Source: Cannabis sativa (lineage: Eukaryota; Streptophyta; Magnoliopsida; Rosales; Cannabaceae). Taken from it: a stretch of 64,000 bases of DNA. The position numbers were made by a program, and so were the translations under genes. Numbering within the stretch: position 1 is the stretch's first letter; every line of letters begins with the position of its first letter. The notes beneath the pieces were generated by a model, which saw only the letters and a program-made list of their open reading frames with translations, was not told the DNA's origin and ran no database searches. The stretch lies in assembly GCF_029168945.1 (NCBI RefSeq), contig NC_083610.1, forward strand, positions 52,097,429-52,161,428, read 5' to 3'. Shown here piece after piece: positions 37,601 to 48,185 of the stretch.

Positions 37601-40213
37601 AATTAATCAATAAATGAAAAAAATCATTGATTTAAGTTGATCCAAGAATTAATTAAAATAAATAATTAATTTACAACTTAATCTATTTTTCAAGATAAAA
37701 TTCGAAATTCTAGCATTTAAGAAATGCAATTTCGAAAATTGATTAATAAAATAAAAAAAAAATATTTTGAAAATTATTTAAATTTAGTTGAAAAAATAAA
37801 TTTCAACTAAAAATAATTTTCTATTTAATTAAATGTCATGAAAAAGAAATATTTAAGTATGATGATAAAATCAACTTAGATATTTAATTTTCAAATTAAT
37901 TAAATGTATTAAATTCAAGAAATAAATAATTAAGTGTAGAGAAGGCTTAATTATTAATCTCTACTTTAATACTAGGAAAAAATATACTTAAAATAAATTG
38001 TACCAAAATTAATTATTTAAATAATTAATTTCACAATGTATAATATTTTCCTATTTAATATTAGAAATAATAAGTAGTCTAGAAATAACTATCTAGAAAA
38101 TATCTTATTTGACTAAGTATCTTTTCCACAAAATTTGAAAAAATATCTAATTTAAGTTGTATTAGAAAAAATCTAGAACTTAAATATTTTTCAAATTTAA
38201 ATTTAATTAAATATCAAAAATTAAGTTGTAACCACTTAATTTGAAAATATTCCATTTTAAGTTAATATTCGAAAAGATATTAACTTAAAAAATACCTAAA
38301 GAATCTTAATAACCAATGCCTAAAATTCCTCAACTTAATTTTGAAATTTGAAATTCAAAAGATATTCAGATTTAAGTTGGTTAGTTGTAAATAACTAAAT
38401 ATCAACTTAAATAAGAATATTTAATGAAAAATTTAAATTAAGTTCCAGAAAGAATCTAGATGGTTATAATTCTATATTTAATTAAATACAAGAAAATACA
38501 TATAGTTTAGCTTAGAATAAAAAATTCTTTAAACTATAATTTTCTTAAATTAATTTCAAAATAAATGAAATTAATTATGTTGCTAATCAATTTTATTAGG
38601 TTAAACTAGTGTAATTAACCTAGTACAGTCATTCAAATCAGGCAAATGGGCCTTCACAATTGGGGTGGTTTGTGTGAGGGGGTGCTGGGTTCAGTATGTC
38701 GTACCCACTTCTATGGCTCCCAACTCTCGCACAAGGCCCAAAAGAGAGGAATTTAACCTTAATAAGAACAACTGTTATTAATTGAATAAGCCCAATAACT
38801 AAATGTGCCTAAATAAATTCTATCAAGAACTATGATAATTTATTTTAGCAACAACAACCTATATGTATCTATAATCAAATTAAACACATAGGCTCACACA
38901 GGCACACTTTGGATGGGTCCTATCATGTTGCTAGGTCATACACAGATGATAGAAGATTGTAAATTATACCTGTTACAAATTATTATCTTGACCAAGGGAG
39001 CCATCAGATCATTAGATCTGGCAAAAGGTAACCATGGCTATTTGCAATCAAGTAATAATAGGTTTTTAAAACTTACCAACAAGTTAAAACACATACTCCT
39101 GGAACAAGGTTAGCTGGATAGTTGGATGTAGGTTTTATTTAATTTTAAATTAAATATTTAATTTCGAAAATAATTAATTAAATAATAAAAAAAAATTTCA
39201 AAAATTTTAAAAAAAAAATTTAAAAAATTCGAAAATTAAATTTAAAATTAAACCTACAATTTTGAAAAATTTGATTTCAACCAACCTAAATATCATTTCA
39301 AAAATTTGCTAACTACTTTTAAAAATTAAATGTTATTTTAAAAATAAAAATTAAATAAAAATTAGAAAAGATAAATGAAATATCTTTTCAGATTTTAAAT
39401 TTAATTTAAATAAATAAAATAACAAAATTTAAAAGTTAGCAAAATATCTTACATCTATTTAAAATTACATGATTATAAATATCTTATTTTAAATTTAAAT
39501 AAGGTCAAAATATCTAAAAAGATTTAAAAAAAAATCTTAAAAGATAAGATATAATTAAAAATATCTTAAAAGATAAGATATTTTAAAAAATATCTTAAAA
39601 GATTTTATAAATATCTTATAAAATTTGACCTTGAATTTAAAAAAAAATAAGATATAATCAAATTTAAAAATAAGATAGATTTTTTAAGCAAAAAGATAGA
39701 TACTAATTCTATTCAAATTCAAATTACACTAATATCTTGAATTAAATTTAAAAAATATTAAATTTATTCAAAATGATAATTAGAATTGAATTAGGAATAG
39801 TAATAGTATAAATACAAAACTACACAAAAAATCGGAAGTTAATTCCATGAAAAAGCATGAAAAATCGAAGAAAAACAAAAAAAATTCGAAACTGTACGGA
39901 CAGATTTGCGATCGCAGGAAAATATCAAGACAAATTTCCGATTTTTTCAAATCTTCAAAAAATCATAACTAATTCAAATAAAATCCAAATTAAGTTCTGT
40001 AAAAGGCTAACTTGCTTCATTTTTTCCATACTATCCAATAAAAATAATTCCAGAGATAAAATCGCAATTATTGTTCACGAAAATTTCACAAACATCAATC
40101 AATCATCAAATAACACTCAATACAACATGATACCATCCAAAGAACATACAAACAATCGTTTTAAAGTCCAAATTTCTTGCAAGTAAATCAATTACCATTG
40201 CTCTGAGGCCAGT
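34674..40213 (-). mobile_element. Element L3 internal region, integrase ghost deleted
   Basis: RT/RNase H ghosts lie at about 35235-35350. At about 35935 the sequence jumps from ggaatcaaga to the part matching L2 at about 20305. The 22-bp motif is at 36617-36638 and 36730-36751 (one base changed), the AT-rich spacer at 36990-38630 and the foldback island at 38648-38739. More AT-rich leader lies to 39840, with the cassette at 39888-39935. The variant PBS is just before 40214 (gctctgaggccagt). Open frames here, such as 39857-40186, have no domain. Confidence 0.82.
38648..38739 (-). repeat. Foldback island in element L3
   Basis: The outer arms gggcctt / aaggccc are perfect. The inner arms gtgtgag / ctcgcac carry one non-Watson-Crick position. 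Confidence 0.55.
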
Positions 40214-42103
40214 TGTTGGAAATTATTTTACCAGGATCTTAGATCTACTCACAAGTATGTTTATTAACATCCTAAATATGAACTTTCTAAAACAATGAAA
40301 TAAACACATATAAAGTTAAAGAAACCTTACATTGGGTGCAGCGGAATATAATGACTCCTTCCGTTCAGATATCTAGCCCTTGATTCCTTTCTGTAGCAGA
40401 GCATTATCAATATCTGAACCTGGATCTCTTTCTCTGAATCCTTGATGCTGAATCTCCTTTGTTGATGATCTTTCTTCACGATCTTCCTCACTATGATTGA
40501 GGTATCACTTGATGTGTGTGGGCACTACTCATACACTAAGGATTTCGAAATTCTAAGGAAGAAGAGAGAGAGTGGTCAGCTAAAGATAGGGAGAGAGAAG
40601 GCTCAGTTTTTTCTGATTCAGAAAGTCTGAAGAAAAGTGTTATTTTTCTGAAGCCTTCACTATCTATTTATAGCATTCCACCAGGGTTAGATTTGAATTA
40701 TTTGGCATTAAAATAATGAAAAAATCAACTTAAAATAGCTACATAGGTGGCCGGCCATAGCATTAGTAGATTGGGCCTTGGGCTTTGTAATTTTGCAATT
40801 TTAACACCTTTTGTATCTGATTTTCTCAAAAATGCCAATTTCCTAATTCAAACATTTAAATGCCAATTCTAACTATTTAATAACTATAAATAATTATTAA
40901 ATAATATTGTCATTTATCATATTTATTAATTGAACCATACAAAGTATCATAATTAACAAATATGCCCCTATAAACTCTTTCTTTACAATTTCGCCCTTAC
41001 TTAGTGAAAATTTCACAAATAGACATAGTCTAATTCGTGAATTATAATTGATTAATCAAAACCAATTACATGAGTCTTACAAGCAATATTATCTCAACTA
41101 GTGGGGGGACCATGGGTCTATATAACCGAGCTTCCAATAAGTAGATCAAGAATTTAGCACTAAAATTCACTAACTTATTAATTCTTCGTTGAATCCACGC
41201 ATAGAACTTAGAATTGCACTCTCCGTATATAGAATGCTCTATATGTTCCACCATATAGACACATCATTAGTTATCCATTGTTATAATCCTAATGTGATCA
41301 ATGATCCTCTATATGAATGATCTACACTGTAAAGGGATTAAATTACGTTACACCCTACAATGTATTTATTCCTTAAAACACTTGACCCCGTATAAATGAT
41401 ATTTCAGCTTATGTGAAATGAGTACTCCACCATTTATGTTCGTTTGGTCAAGCTCGAAGGAGATCATCCTTTGCTTACTATTCGCCAGATAGAAGCTATA
41501 GATTCGATGTTTATGCTAGCGCTCCCACTCAATTGCACTACCGTGTTCCCAAAATGTACGTATCACCCTGACCTAAAAGTAGGCTTAACTAACAAATCAA
41601 AGAACACGAATAGCCTCTCGAGATTGAGCCTAATCATATCAGGATTAAGATCATTTGATCTAGGATCAACTAGGCGATATTGACTTGAATAGATATTACG
41701 GTAAGTTTAATAAATCTAAGTCAAAGTTCAATATCAGTCCCTTCCGATGCATACTCCATGCATCCAACCTGAGCTTTACTTTAACCAATGCTCTGGAAAG
41801 AACATAGCACTTCTCCAAATGCAAGTAAACTCTTGTTGTAGATTATCATATCAGTAAAACCCTGTGTCTGATAAATCTAGGAAACTTTATTCACATAGTC
41901 ATGTTTACTTTCCAATGTGTTGACAGCACAATAAACAGGATGAAGTATGTGAAAAGGGTTTCAGATGAATTCATACATTATGTACATATAATCATGAAAT
42001 AAATCATGTGAACCATGCAACATTAAATGTTATTTCTGATCTATATTAATAAGTAAATCTGATTATATTGAAATGAGTTTTATTTAGGGCATAAAACCCA
42101 ACA
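40214..42103 (-). repeat. Element L3, 5' LTR (right copy), 1890 bp
   Basis: It starts tgttgg and ends cccaaca, followed by the TSD gtagt. It carries the promoter for the element on the minus strand. It differs from the left copy by about 0.6% by eye, ignoring the deletion. Confidence 0.92.
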
Positions 42104-42108
42104 GTAGT

Positions 42109-42551
42109 TAGGGTTGTGGTCAGGGGTATGGGCGTCTGATCATGACTCGGGATTTATGTATGATTATTATTATGCTTTTCTTACTGAGTCTGTCGACTCA
42201 CAGTTCTATGTTTATGTGTAGGTAAGGGCAAGGTTAAGGCTGATGGACCGTGAGCGAGCCGGTGAAGATTGTACATGTCGGGGCAGTTAGGCCTGGAGCG
42301 TACGATCCTCAGGACAGCAAGGCTATTTTTGTAATTAGTCGCTAGGCGACAAGTATTTTGTATAGTCAGTAAACTTTTGTAAAAGGTTTTGTAATCGGGA
42401 TCCCGAGTATTTTGTATAAATATTTTACAAGTTTAATTAAAAAGCAAAAATTTTAATTACTCACGTTTTCCATAAACCTCGTTGATTAGCAACGAGCTGC
42501 ACAGCATGTTTAAAAATCACGTAATACGCCTATGCTAGTTAGGGTGTTACA
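42109..42551 (+). repeat. Gypsy 3' LTR, second part
   Basis: It continues the 5' LTR sequence from about 15672 to its end GTGTTACA. The TSD catac follows at 42552-42556. Together with 30864-32803 it makes a 2383-bp LTR. Confidence 0.92.
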
Positions 42552-42556
42552 CATAC

Positions 42557-43501
42557 TGAGGTGTGAAAGCCATCTTTTGAGTAAGCTGGCACATTGTAAT
42601 TAGCAACTATGATGAGGATGCACTACCATAGAAAAGGGCTACCTTCAGTATGGTGTGATAGCATCCAGTTGCGGGATCAATTTGAAAAAGGCGAAAATGA
42701 AAAATCTTGCCAAGGACAATGATCCTATTTTCACTGCACACTCTTATGTCTGACAAGTGTGTTCAAATTTGTAAGTCTCCTCTACTAAATTAAATTGAAA
42801 GTCCTGGTTCATAATTTATAGTAACATGCATATCTTTTTCCTCAACATCAATTAAGTATGATTTGTTCTTGAGATACTAATTAGTTATTCTCTTTTGAAA
42901 AGCATAACATGTCTTTTTGCCACTTGTAATGATTTTTGATTAAATTGCTTGGTTTAGAATTTCTTATATTTATTGTACATATTCTATTTTATTTTCGTTT
43001 TTTTTAAAAAATAATAAATAAATAAAATAATAAAAAAAAGGGAGGCGTTGGTGACTTGATTCATGGGCTAAGGAAATTTTTGCTTAATTGGTAAGTATCA
43101 ATATTTATTCTTCCTTGATTTATTTTGATATGTTTCCATTTAAAGGTTGATCTTTTATATGGTAATGTGTTTTTAATCTTGAAAGATTGTCTTAAATAGG
43201 ATATTTTTGGAAATAATGTTGGTATTTCTAGTTTCCTTTTATTTTTTTTAAAAAAATGGGAAGGGAGTTGCAAGAGAGTGGGCGGTTTCCTTTTTGTTCA
43301 TGGGCTGGCGGTTATTTTTCAAAATTTCAAAATTGGTTTCCTTTTTTTCTCTTCTTGCTTCCATGCTTATTTAAACCAATTTTTGTCATTTAAACTCACC
43401 ACCTACCCGAATCTATTTCTTTGTCTCTCTTGTTGCTACTGTTCATTGTCTCTTTCAGATCAAAAAAGGTGAGAACTAAGAACCTAGGGCATCCCAAAAA
43501 G
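42557..43501 (+). other. Copia spacer between pol and the env-like ORF, second part
   Basis: Non-coding copia sequence. It contains an A/T low-complexity patch (42996-43038) and a pyrimidine-rich tract ending ctctttcag at 43458, which resembles a splice acceptor 43 bases before the env-like ATG. In SIRE-type elements the extra ORF must be expressed by some such means; splicing here is inference only. No other gene is seen. Confidence 0.6.
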
Positions 43502-44021
43502 ATGGTGGAAACCGATGCAACCCCCTCGAATCCACATCCTGCTGCTTCATCCGTGCCTCCTGCTGCTGCAAAAATAGGATATTCATCGCTTCCCCAGCGT
43601 GAATCTCAGCCCGAGAAGCCAAAATGCATTCCTAAGCAAGTGGCTTGAAAATCTTTGCGTCCTTACAGAACCTGGTCTTCATCGTCTTCATCTTCAAAGG
43701 AATCTCCTCCACCTACTGCAGTTCTTCCTCCTGCTGCATCAGTTCCTACTACCACTCCAACCGGTCCTTCTACTCGAACTCGTGCCCAGTAAGCCTCTAT
43801 CGAGAAGGAACTTCGATCATCTCGAAGTCGTGATAAACCAGTGCCTCCAGCCAAGAAGAAGCTTAAGACCAATCCTCCTTCGGTTTCTTCGAGTTCAGAA
43901 GAAGAAGAACCAATGGAAGTCTCCTCTGAGAAATCCGTTTCTCTCCATTCGGAGAAGGAGATTCCAAAGGACATGGGAGTTTCCTCAGACAGTGAGGACA
44001 CTAAACTCGAGCCAGAGCCTC

Positions 44022-44451
44022 TGTAACGTCCCCGCTTCAAGCCTCCATTGGGCCTTTACACCCACGGACTAATGGCTCTTATACACGGGTACATCACTTT
44101 GGCTGCTTCCTGGACTGACGACTGACCCTACAGACCAACACGAGTGTTTCCAGCGTGCTTTGTCCTCACTCACACGGTTCCTGGGAAAACTTCCTAGGAG
44201 GTCACCCATCCTTAAATTACCCCAAGCCAAGCACGCTTAACTGTGGAGTTCTTTCGAGATGGGCTACCGAAAAACAAGATGCACCTTGTTGACATAGGTA
44301 GTACCAATCAATCCATTTAAGCTCTCTTCAACTGTGTAGTCCCATACCTACACAGTCTCAGAATCATCCCACTTGACCTTCCCCAGGTGGTGTGGGATTG
44401 CACAGCTTACCCGGTATTTCCCTCTACGGATCACGGGACTACTGACTGTCA
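44022..44451 (-). repeat. TRIM 3' LTR (left copy), 430 bp
   Basis: This is the complete LTR copy. It carries the 5S-like region at about 44183-44270 and ends ...gactgtca on the plus strand, matching the distal end of the other LTR at 45650-45665. Confidence 0.82.
44183..44270 (-). ncRNA. 5S-rRNA-like segment in the TRIM LTR
   Basis: The minus strand reads AGTTAAGCGTGCTTGG (44227-44242), which equals the A-box part of plant 5S rRNA. GGATGGGTGACC then leads into CTAGGAAGT (44189-44211), the internal element and C-box. AACTCC precedes the A-box as in 5S rRNA. The part between the A-box and the internal element deviates, so it is a promoter relic or an active RNA polymerase III signal, not a functional ribosomal RNA. 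A second copy with a changed A-box is near 44690-44760. Confidence 0.75.
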
Positions 44452-44509
44452 CAATCACCCCCCTTACGGGGTCCGACGTCCTCGTCGACCACACTTCCGG
44501 CTGGGTCAA

Positions 44510-44522
44510 GGCTCTGATACCA
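44510..44522 (-). other. TRIM primer binding site
   Basis: The plus strand ggctctgatacca is TGGTATCAGAGCC on the minus strand, the initiator Met-tRNA complement. It lies 2 bases from the LTR that starts at 44525. It fixes the orientation of the TRIM. Confidence 0.88.
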
Positions 44523-44524
44523 TT

Positions 44525-45665
44525 TGTAACGTCCCCGCTTCAAGCCTCCATTGGGTCCTTACACCCACAGAATAAATGGCTCTTATACACGAGTACGTCA
44601 CTCTGGCTGCTTCCCGGATTGATGACTGACCCTACAGACCAACACGAGTGTTTTCAGCGTGCTTTGTCCTCACTCACACGCATCCTGGGAAAACTTCCCA
44701 GGAGGTCACCCATCCTGAAATTTCTCCCAAGTCAAGCTCGCTTAACTGTGGAGTTCTTTCGAGATGGGCTACCGAAAAACAAGATGCACCTTGTTGAAAA
44801 AAATATTGTAACACCCCAATTTCCCGAGATGTCACATATTTGTAACATCTTCGCTTCAAGCCTCCATTGGGCCCTTACACCCATGAAATATTGGCTCTTA
44901 TACACGAGTACGTCACTCTGGCTGCTTCATGGACTGATGATTGGCCCTACAGACCAACACGAGTGTTTCCAGCGAGCTTTGTCCTCACTCGCACGCTTCC
45001 TGGGAAAACTTCCCAGGGGGTCATACAATACAAAAATAACAAACAGCAAAGAGTAGGGTAGAAGAACTTATGCAAACTTCTCTTTAATTGTTCCCATTCT
45101 TTCATTGAATGTAATTTTTTTTAACTTAATTTCCTCCATAAAGCTACAATTCCGTTATTATAGTTTCGTAGCATAATTATTAAGAATGTTGCCCTACACA
45201 TAACGATCCAATATATCATCAACAAACCGATGTCATTCAACAGACCATATGTCTTCTATAAATTACATAAACTACATGTGAGCTAAAGATCGTTTAAGGT
45301 CTTCTTACACATGCGAGCTAGCCAATATATAGGCTTAGAAGCACACAAGTTAACATACTCTCAGGAATGAGCTACATGCATAGCACTATAAAAGAAACAT
45401 TTACTAATCCATCCAACTTATGAAATAGGAAATAAATTTACTATCAAAATCACTCTTTCTAAGAATAACTCGAGAACAAAATCGCTTAATCCAATTCTCA
45501 TATACATTTTTCTTTTACTCACTTAATCATATACCATTAGTAATGAACACATTGGGTCTTGGGCCCCTATAGCCTTCGTGTATAAGAGCCATTATTCCGT
45601 GGGTGTAAGGGCCCAATGGATGCTTGAAGCGGGGATGTTACAAATATGGGGACTACTGACTGTCA
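44525..45665 (-). repeat. TRIM 5' LTR (right copy), interrupted
   Basis: It aligns with the left LTR from 44525 to about 44796 and again at 45650-45665 (gggactactgactgtca). The middle ~140 bp of the LTR is replaced by about 850 bp that includes the foldback structure 44834-45648. Confidence 0.7.
44834..45648. repeat. Foldback made of inverted TRIM LTR ends
   Basis: The left arm begins catatttgtaacatc and continues as a third LTR-like copy to about 45020. The right arm (about 45574-45648) is its inverse and ends gatgttacaaatatg. The arms are about 70-75 bp long and the interior (about 45030-45570) is unrelated AT-rich DNA with no gene. A separate LTR-like start, tgtaacacccc, precedes it at 44807. 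No clear TSD was found. It may be a rearranged second TRIM or a foldback transposon that captured TRIM ends. Confidence 0.55.
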
Positions 45666-46718
45666 AAGCCTCAACTGACAAAATCTGCTCCAACTCCTGC
45701 TCGATCTTCTTCAGCAGCAAAGGCTTCTGCTGCTGCCAAAGGCAAGCAGCGAATGAAGGAATCCTCCCCTGGTAACATTCCTACAACCCTTTCTCACTGT
45801 TCTCGATTTTATTATCGTGAAAATGAGCGTGATTGGAATTTGTATGCTACCCGTAAGTTTGAAAGTGAGAGGAATTATGATTTGCATGCTCATCGGGTCT
45901 ATGGAATTGTTAAGTTTATTCAATTCCATCAATGGGAAAACACTCTCACTGGTTTCAATGGGTACATTGCAAACATTGTTAAGGATTTCTATGCTAATCT
46001 CACTGATGATTTTCTTGATGAGAATTCTAGACTTTTTCGAAAAGTTTATGTTAGGGGACATTGGTTTTCCTTTTCTGAAAAAGACATTGCTCAAGCCTTG
46101 CAACTTCCAGAGAATGTCTCAAATGCCATTATGTCTATGGATCGTGAATTGATGCTCTCTGAACTCACTGGTGCACGGTCTGAATTGAAATCGGGGGAGA
46201 GTCTTCGAATCACCCATCTTACTTTTGCTCATGCATCACTCATGAGGTTTGCTCTTAGCAATTGGGTTCCAAACTCTAACAAGACCGCGGTGTCTCAAGA
46301 TGTGGCCTCATTCCTCTACCGCATCACCTCTGGAGCATTTATTGACTTGGCCTCCCACATTTTGAACCAAATTGTCTCATTTCGAAGAGGTAAAAAGCCA
46401 ACCTTTAAGCTTGTTTTTCCAAATCTAATCTTTAAGGTTTTATCCTCTCAGAAAAATGTGGCCCAATCTCATGAAACACTTGAGCCTTCAATCACTGGAC
46501 CAACATTCCAACCCTCGGAGTATTTTGATGGTGTGTTTTAAAAGAGGCCTAAAGCTGGAGCTGCTGCTACTGCTGCAAGTTCGAGTTCTGCTGCTGCAGA
46601 AATCCAGGAAGTCAAGAATGAGGTTCAGCTGGTGAACAATCGTCTTGCTGCCATGGAGGAACTTCAGCAAGAGATGTCCAAGCAGTTGACCTCCTTGGTC
46701 AAGCTTTATAGAGACTAA

Positions 46719-47024
46719 GTTTTTTCTTCTTTGCTTTTGATTGGACATATTACTATATTTTTTTATTTGTTATCTTTGGCCCTTAGATAAACAAAAAGGG
46801 GGAGTAATATTTTGATTCTAAGTGTTTGTTTGGACCAACTCTGGACCCTTTTTCCAGGGGGAGTTGTGTTTAGTACTTGTGAACTTTTGGTTTAAAAGTT
46901 AGCATGTTTCTTTAGTTATTGTTGGTTTTCGATTGTGTTACTCAGGGGGAGTAGTTATTTGTTATGGCTAACTTTATCTTGCAGGTACTTTGTGTTAAAA
47001 AATATTTTGTTCATCTAAAGTGCC
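46719..47024 (+). other. Copia 3' untranslated region
   Basis: Non-coding sequence after the env-like stop. It has three copies of a G-rich word (gggggagt) at about 46798, 46857 and 46946, resembling the true purine tract at 47025. Confidence 0.65.
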
Positions 47025-47036
47025 AAAGGGGGAGAT
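47025..47036 (+). other. Copia polypurine tract
   Basis: AAAGGGGGAGAT lies directly before the 3' LTR. It primes plus-strand DNA synthesis in LTR elements. Confidence 0.88.
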
Positions 47037-48185
47037 TGTAAAGTCCTTTTTTTGGCAAGTTAGTTGACAAAATATTTTATTCTTTTATGGTAAGATTCTT
47101 GTGCATTCATAACCGATTTCTTACCTTGTTTATTCGGTTTGTAGTTGCTCTTTTCTTTCTTAGGAAAGTTGCACTTTTCAGCTGGACTTTCCTTTGTTTG
47201 GAAACTTCTTGTAAGAGAAGCAATTCTCTTATGGAAAATTATCTTTTTTAAGGAAACTTTGATTATTGCCTTTTCCTTATTGATTTCAATTGTATCTTGA
47301 GACAATCAGAATATCTAATCTGTTTTTGGCAGGAATCAAGCATTAATAGAGGATTGGACCCGATTATAGCAAGTTTCCCGTTTCTGGTCTGATCTGCTGC
47401 GTCAGCATCCGAATCTGATGCTGCAGATCGTGTTTTCTTAGGAAAGTTTTTGTATAACTGTAGATTCGATCTTGTGACTGTCTCTAAGGTTTCTATGTTC
47501 TATAAATAGAGCCTAGAGAGCAGTCATTCGAATTATCTCTTCTATTATTCATTTTTTGCATTTATCTTTTGAGAGAAGAGAGTTTTCTTTGTTTTGTGAG
47601 AGCTTAGTTGTTCATCTAGGTTCTAGTTGTTTATGTCTATTCTTACTCTGTACTAGAGGTTGTGAAGAACTACTTGATTGAACAAGAGATTGGTCTTCGG
47701 GAGAAGACTTGATAAAGCCTTACTTCGAGAGGAAGTAAGCACTTGGTCTTCGGGAAAAGACTTGTTGAAGCCTTACTTCGGGAGGAAGTAAGCACTCACA
47801 CTTCAAAGACGAAGGGAGTTCGGGCTTGAAGGTGTTTCAAGAAGTCAGATTCATAAAATGGATTACAAAGGATTGCGACAATACTTTAGAGGGAGTCTAA
47901 ACTTGTTTAAGTCAATCGTCTTTGTAATTTTGATACTTTATTAATTGATTTCATTCTCTGGGCGTGGCCCGTGGACTAGTAGTGTTCGGGAGAACACTGA
48001 TACCACGTATAAATCTCTTGTGTCAAGTTATTTATTTTTCAGCAAATATTTTATATTCTGCCTGTTCTGTTTTGTCACTACAAATCGAGTTTCTGCTATA
48101 GCAGAATTACTTTCTGCTTCTACAGATGCATACAGTTTTATATTTTCTTATATATAATTGACATTTGTAAAAACACGGTTTTTCA
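47037..48185 (+). repeat. Copia 3' LTR, 1149 bp
   Basis: It is collinear with 7404-8532. A TATA box is at 47500-47509. It has a ~20-bp duplication near 48095-48120 (gcagaattactttctgc) that the 5' LTR lacks. The TSD tacac follows at 48186-48190. Confidence 0.93.

Larger units (their letters stand above)
32804..42103 (-). mobile_element. Element L3: copia-derived non-autonomous LTR retrotransposon in the gypsy 3' LTR
   Basis: LTRs are 32804-34673 and 40214-42103, TSD gtagt at 32799-32803 and 42104-42108, total 9.3 kb. It is shorter than L2 mainly because about 0.88 kb holding the integrase ghost is missing at about 35935. The LTRs differ at only about a dozen positions plus a ~21-23 bp deletion in the left copy, so it is young. 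Confidence 0.93.
13739..42551 (+). mobile_element. Ty3/gypsy chromovirus, Tekay-like, interrupted by L2 and L3
   Basis: LTRs are 13739-16110 and 30864-42551 (split), with TSD catac at 13734-13738 and 42552-42556. The element lies in the copia pol/env-like spacer. Without L2 and L3 it is about 9.3 kb. RT and RNase H come before integrase, the Ty3/gypsy order, and the pol C-terminus has the [19 protein letters not shown] segment seen in Tekay-type chromodomains. All enzymatic parts carry lesions (see gag and pol). The LTRs differ by about 2-3% by eye. Confidence 0.93.
44022..45665 (-). mobile_element. Cassandra-like TRIM with 5S rRNA promoter motifs, inserted in the env-like ORF
   Basis: On the minus strand the order is LTR (44525-45665, interrupted), TT, PBS TGGTATCAGAGCC (44510-44522), a very short internal part, a purine tract (plus strand accccccttac, near 44456-44466) and the second LTR (44022-44451). 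LTR ends are TGACAGTC...GTTACA. The sequence agcctc flanks it at 44016-44021 and 45667-45672, with one extra base on the right. The internal part is only 73 bp and has no ORF. 5S-rRNA-like internal promoter words in the LTRs identify the Cassandra type of terminal-repeat retrotransposon in miniature. Confidence 0.82.
43502..46718 (+). pseudogene. Env-like / 'plant transposon protein' ORF of the copia, broken by three stops and a TRIM
   Basis: The start is ATG 43502 (MVETDATPSNP). A single frame reads through 43502-44021 and resumes at 45673. Removing 1651 bp (the TRIM plus one flanking repeat) restores the phase exactly. Stops are TGA 43646-43648, TAA 43790-43792 and TAA 46539-46541. The N-terminal part is rich in Pro, Ala, Ser and charged runs (SSSSEEEEPMEVSSEKS). 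The central part, 45825-46540, resembles the plant 'putative transposon protein' domain found in SIRE/Maximus elements (RDWNLYATRKF, VYVRGHWFSFSEKDIAQAL). The C-terminus has a short coiled-coil-like segment before TAA 46716-46718. Such ORFs are called env-like from position; I see no clear signal peptide or transmembrane segment, and function is unknown. Confidence 0.8.
7404..48185 (+). mobile_element. Ty1/copia retrotransposon, SIRE/Maximus-like, with env-like ORF; interrupted by a gypsy and a TRIM
   Basis: The element is bounded by LTRs 7404-8532 and 47037-48185 and by the TSD tacac (7399-7403 and 48186-48190). It is inserted in the internal region of A. Its own sequence is 7404-13738, 42557-44021 and 45673-48185, about 10.3 kb once the nested elements are removed. 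The order is PBS, gag, PR, integrase, RT, RNase H, spacer, env-like ORF, purine tract. Integrase before RT is the Ty1/copia order. Long LTRs and an extra ORF after pol fit the SIRE/Maximus lineage. The LTRs differ by about 3% by eye. Confidence 0.93.

Noticed and set aside
43663..44040. 125-codon minus-strand frame rich in Ser and Glu
   Set aside because: Antisense to the low-complexity head of the env-like ORF and truncated by the TRIM; composition explains it.
44022..45648. A MITE or DNA transposon with ~65-bp terminal inverted repeats
   Set aside because: The left end is an LTR next to a PBS and purine tract, and the flanking repeats and reading frame fit a TRIM. Only the inner 44834-45648 part remains as a possible foldback.
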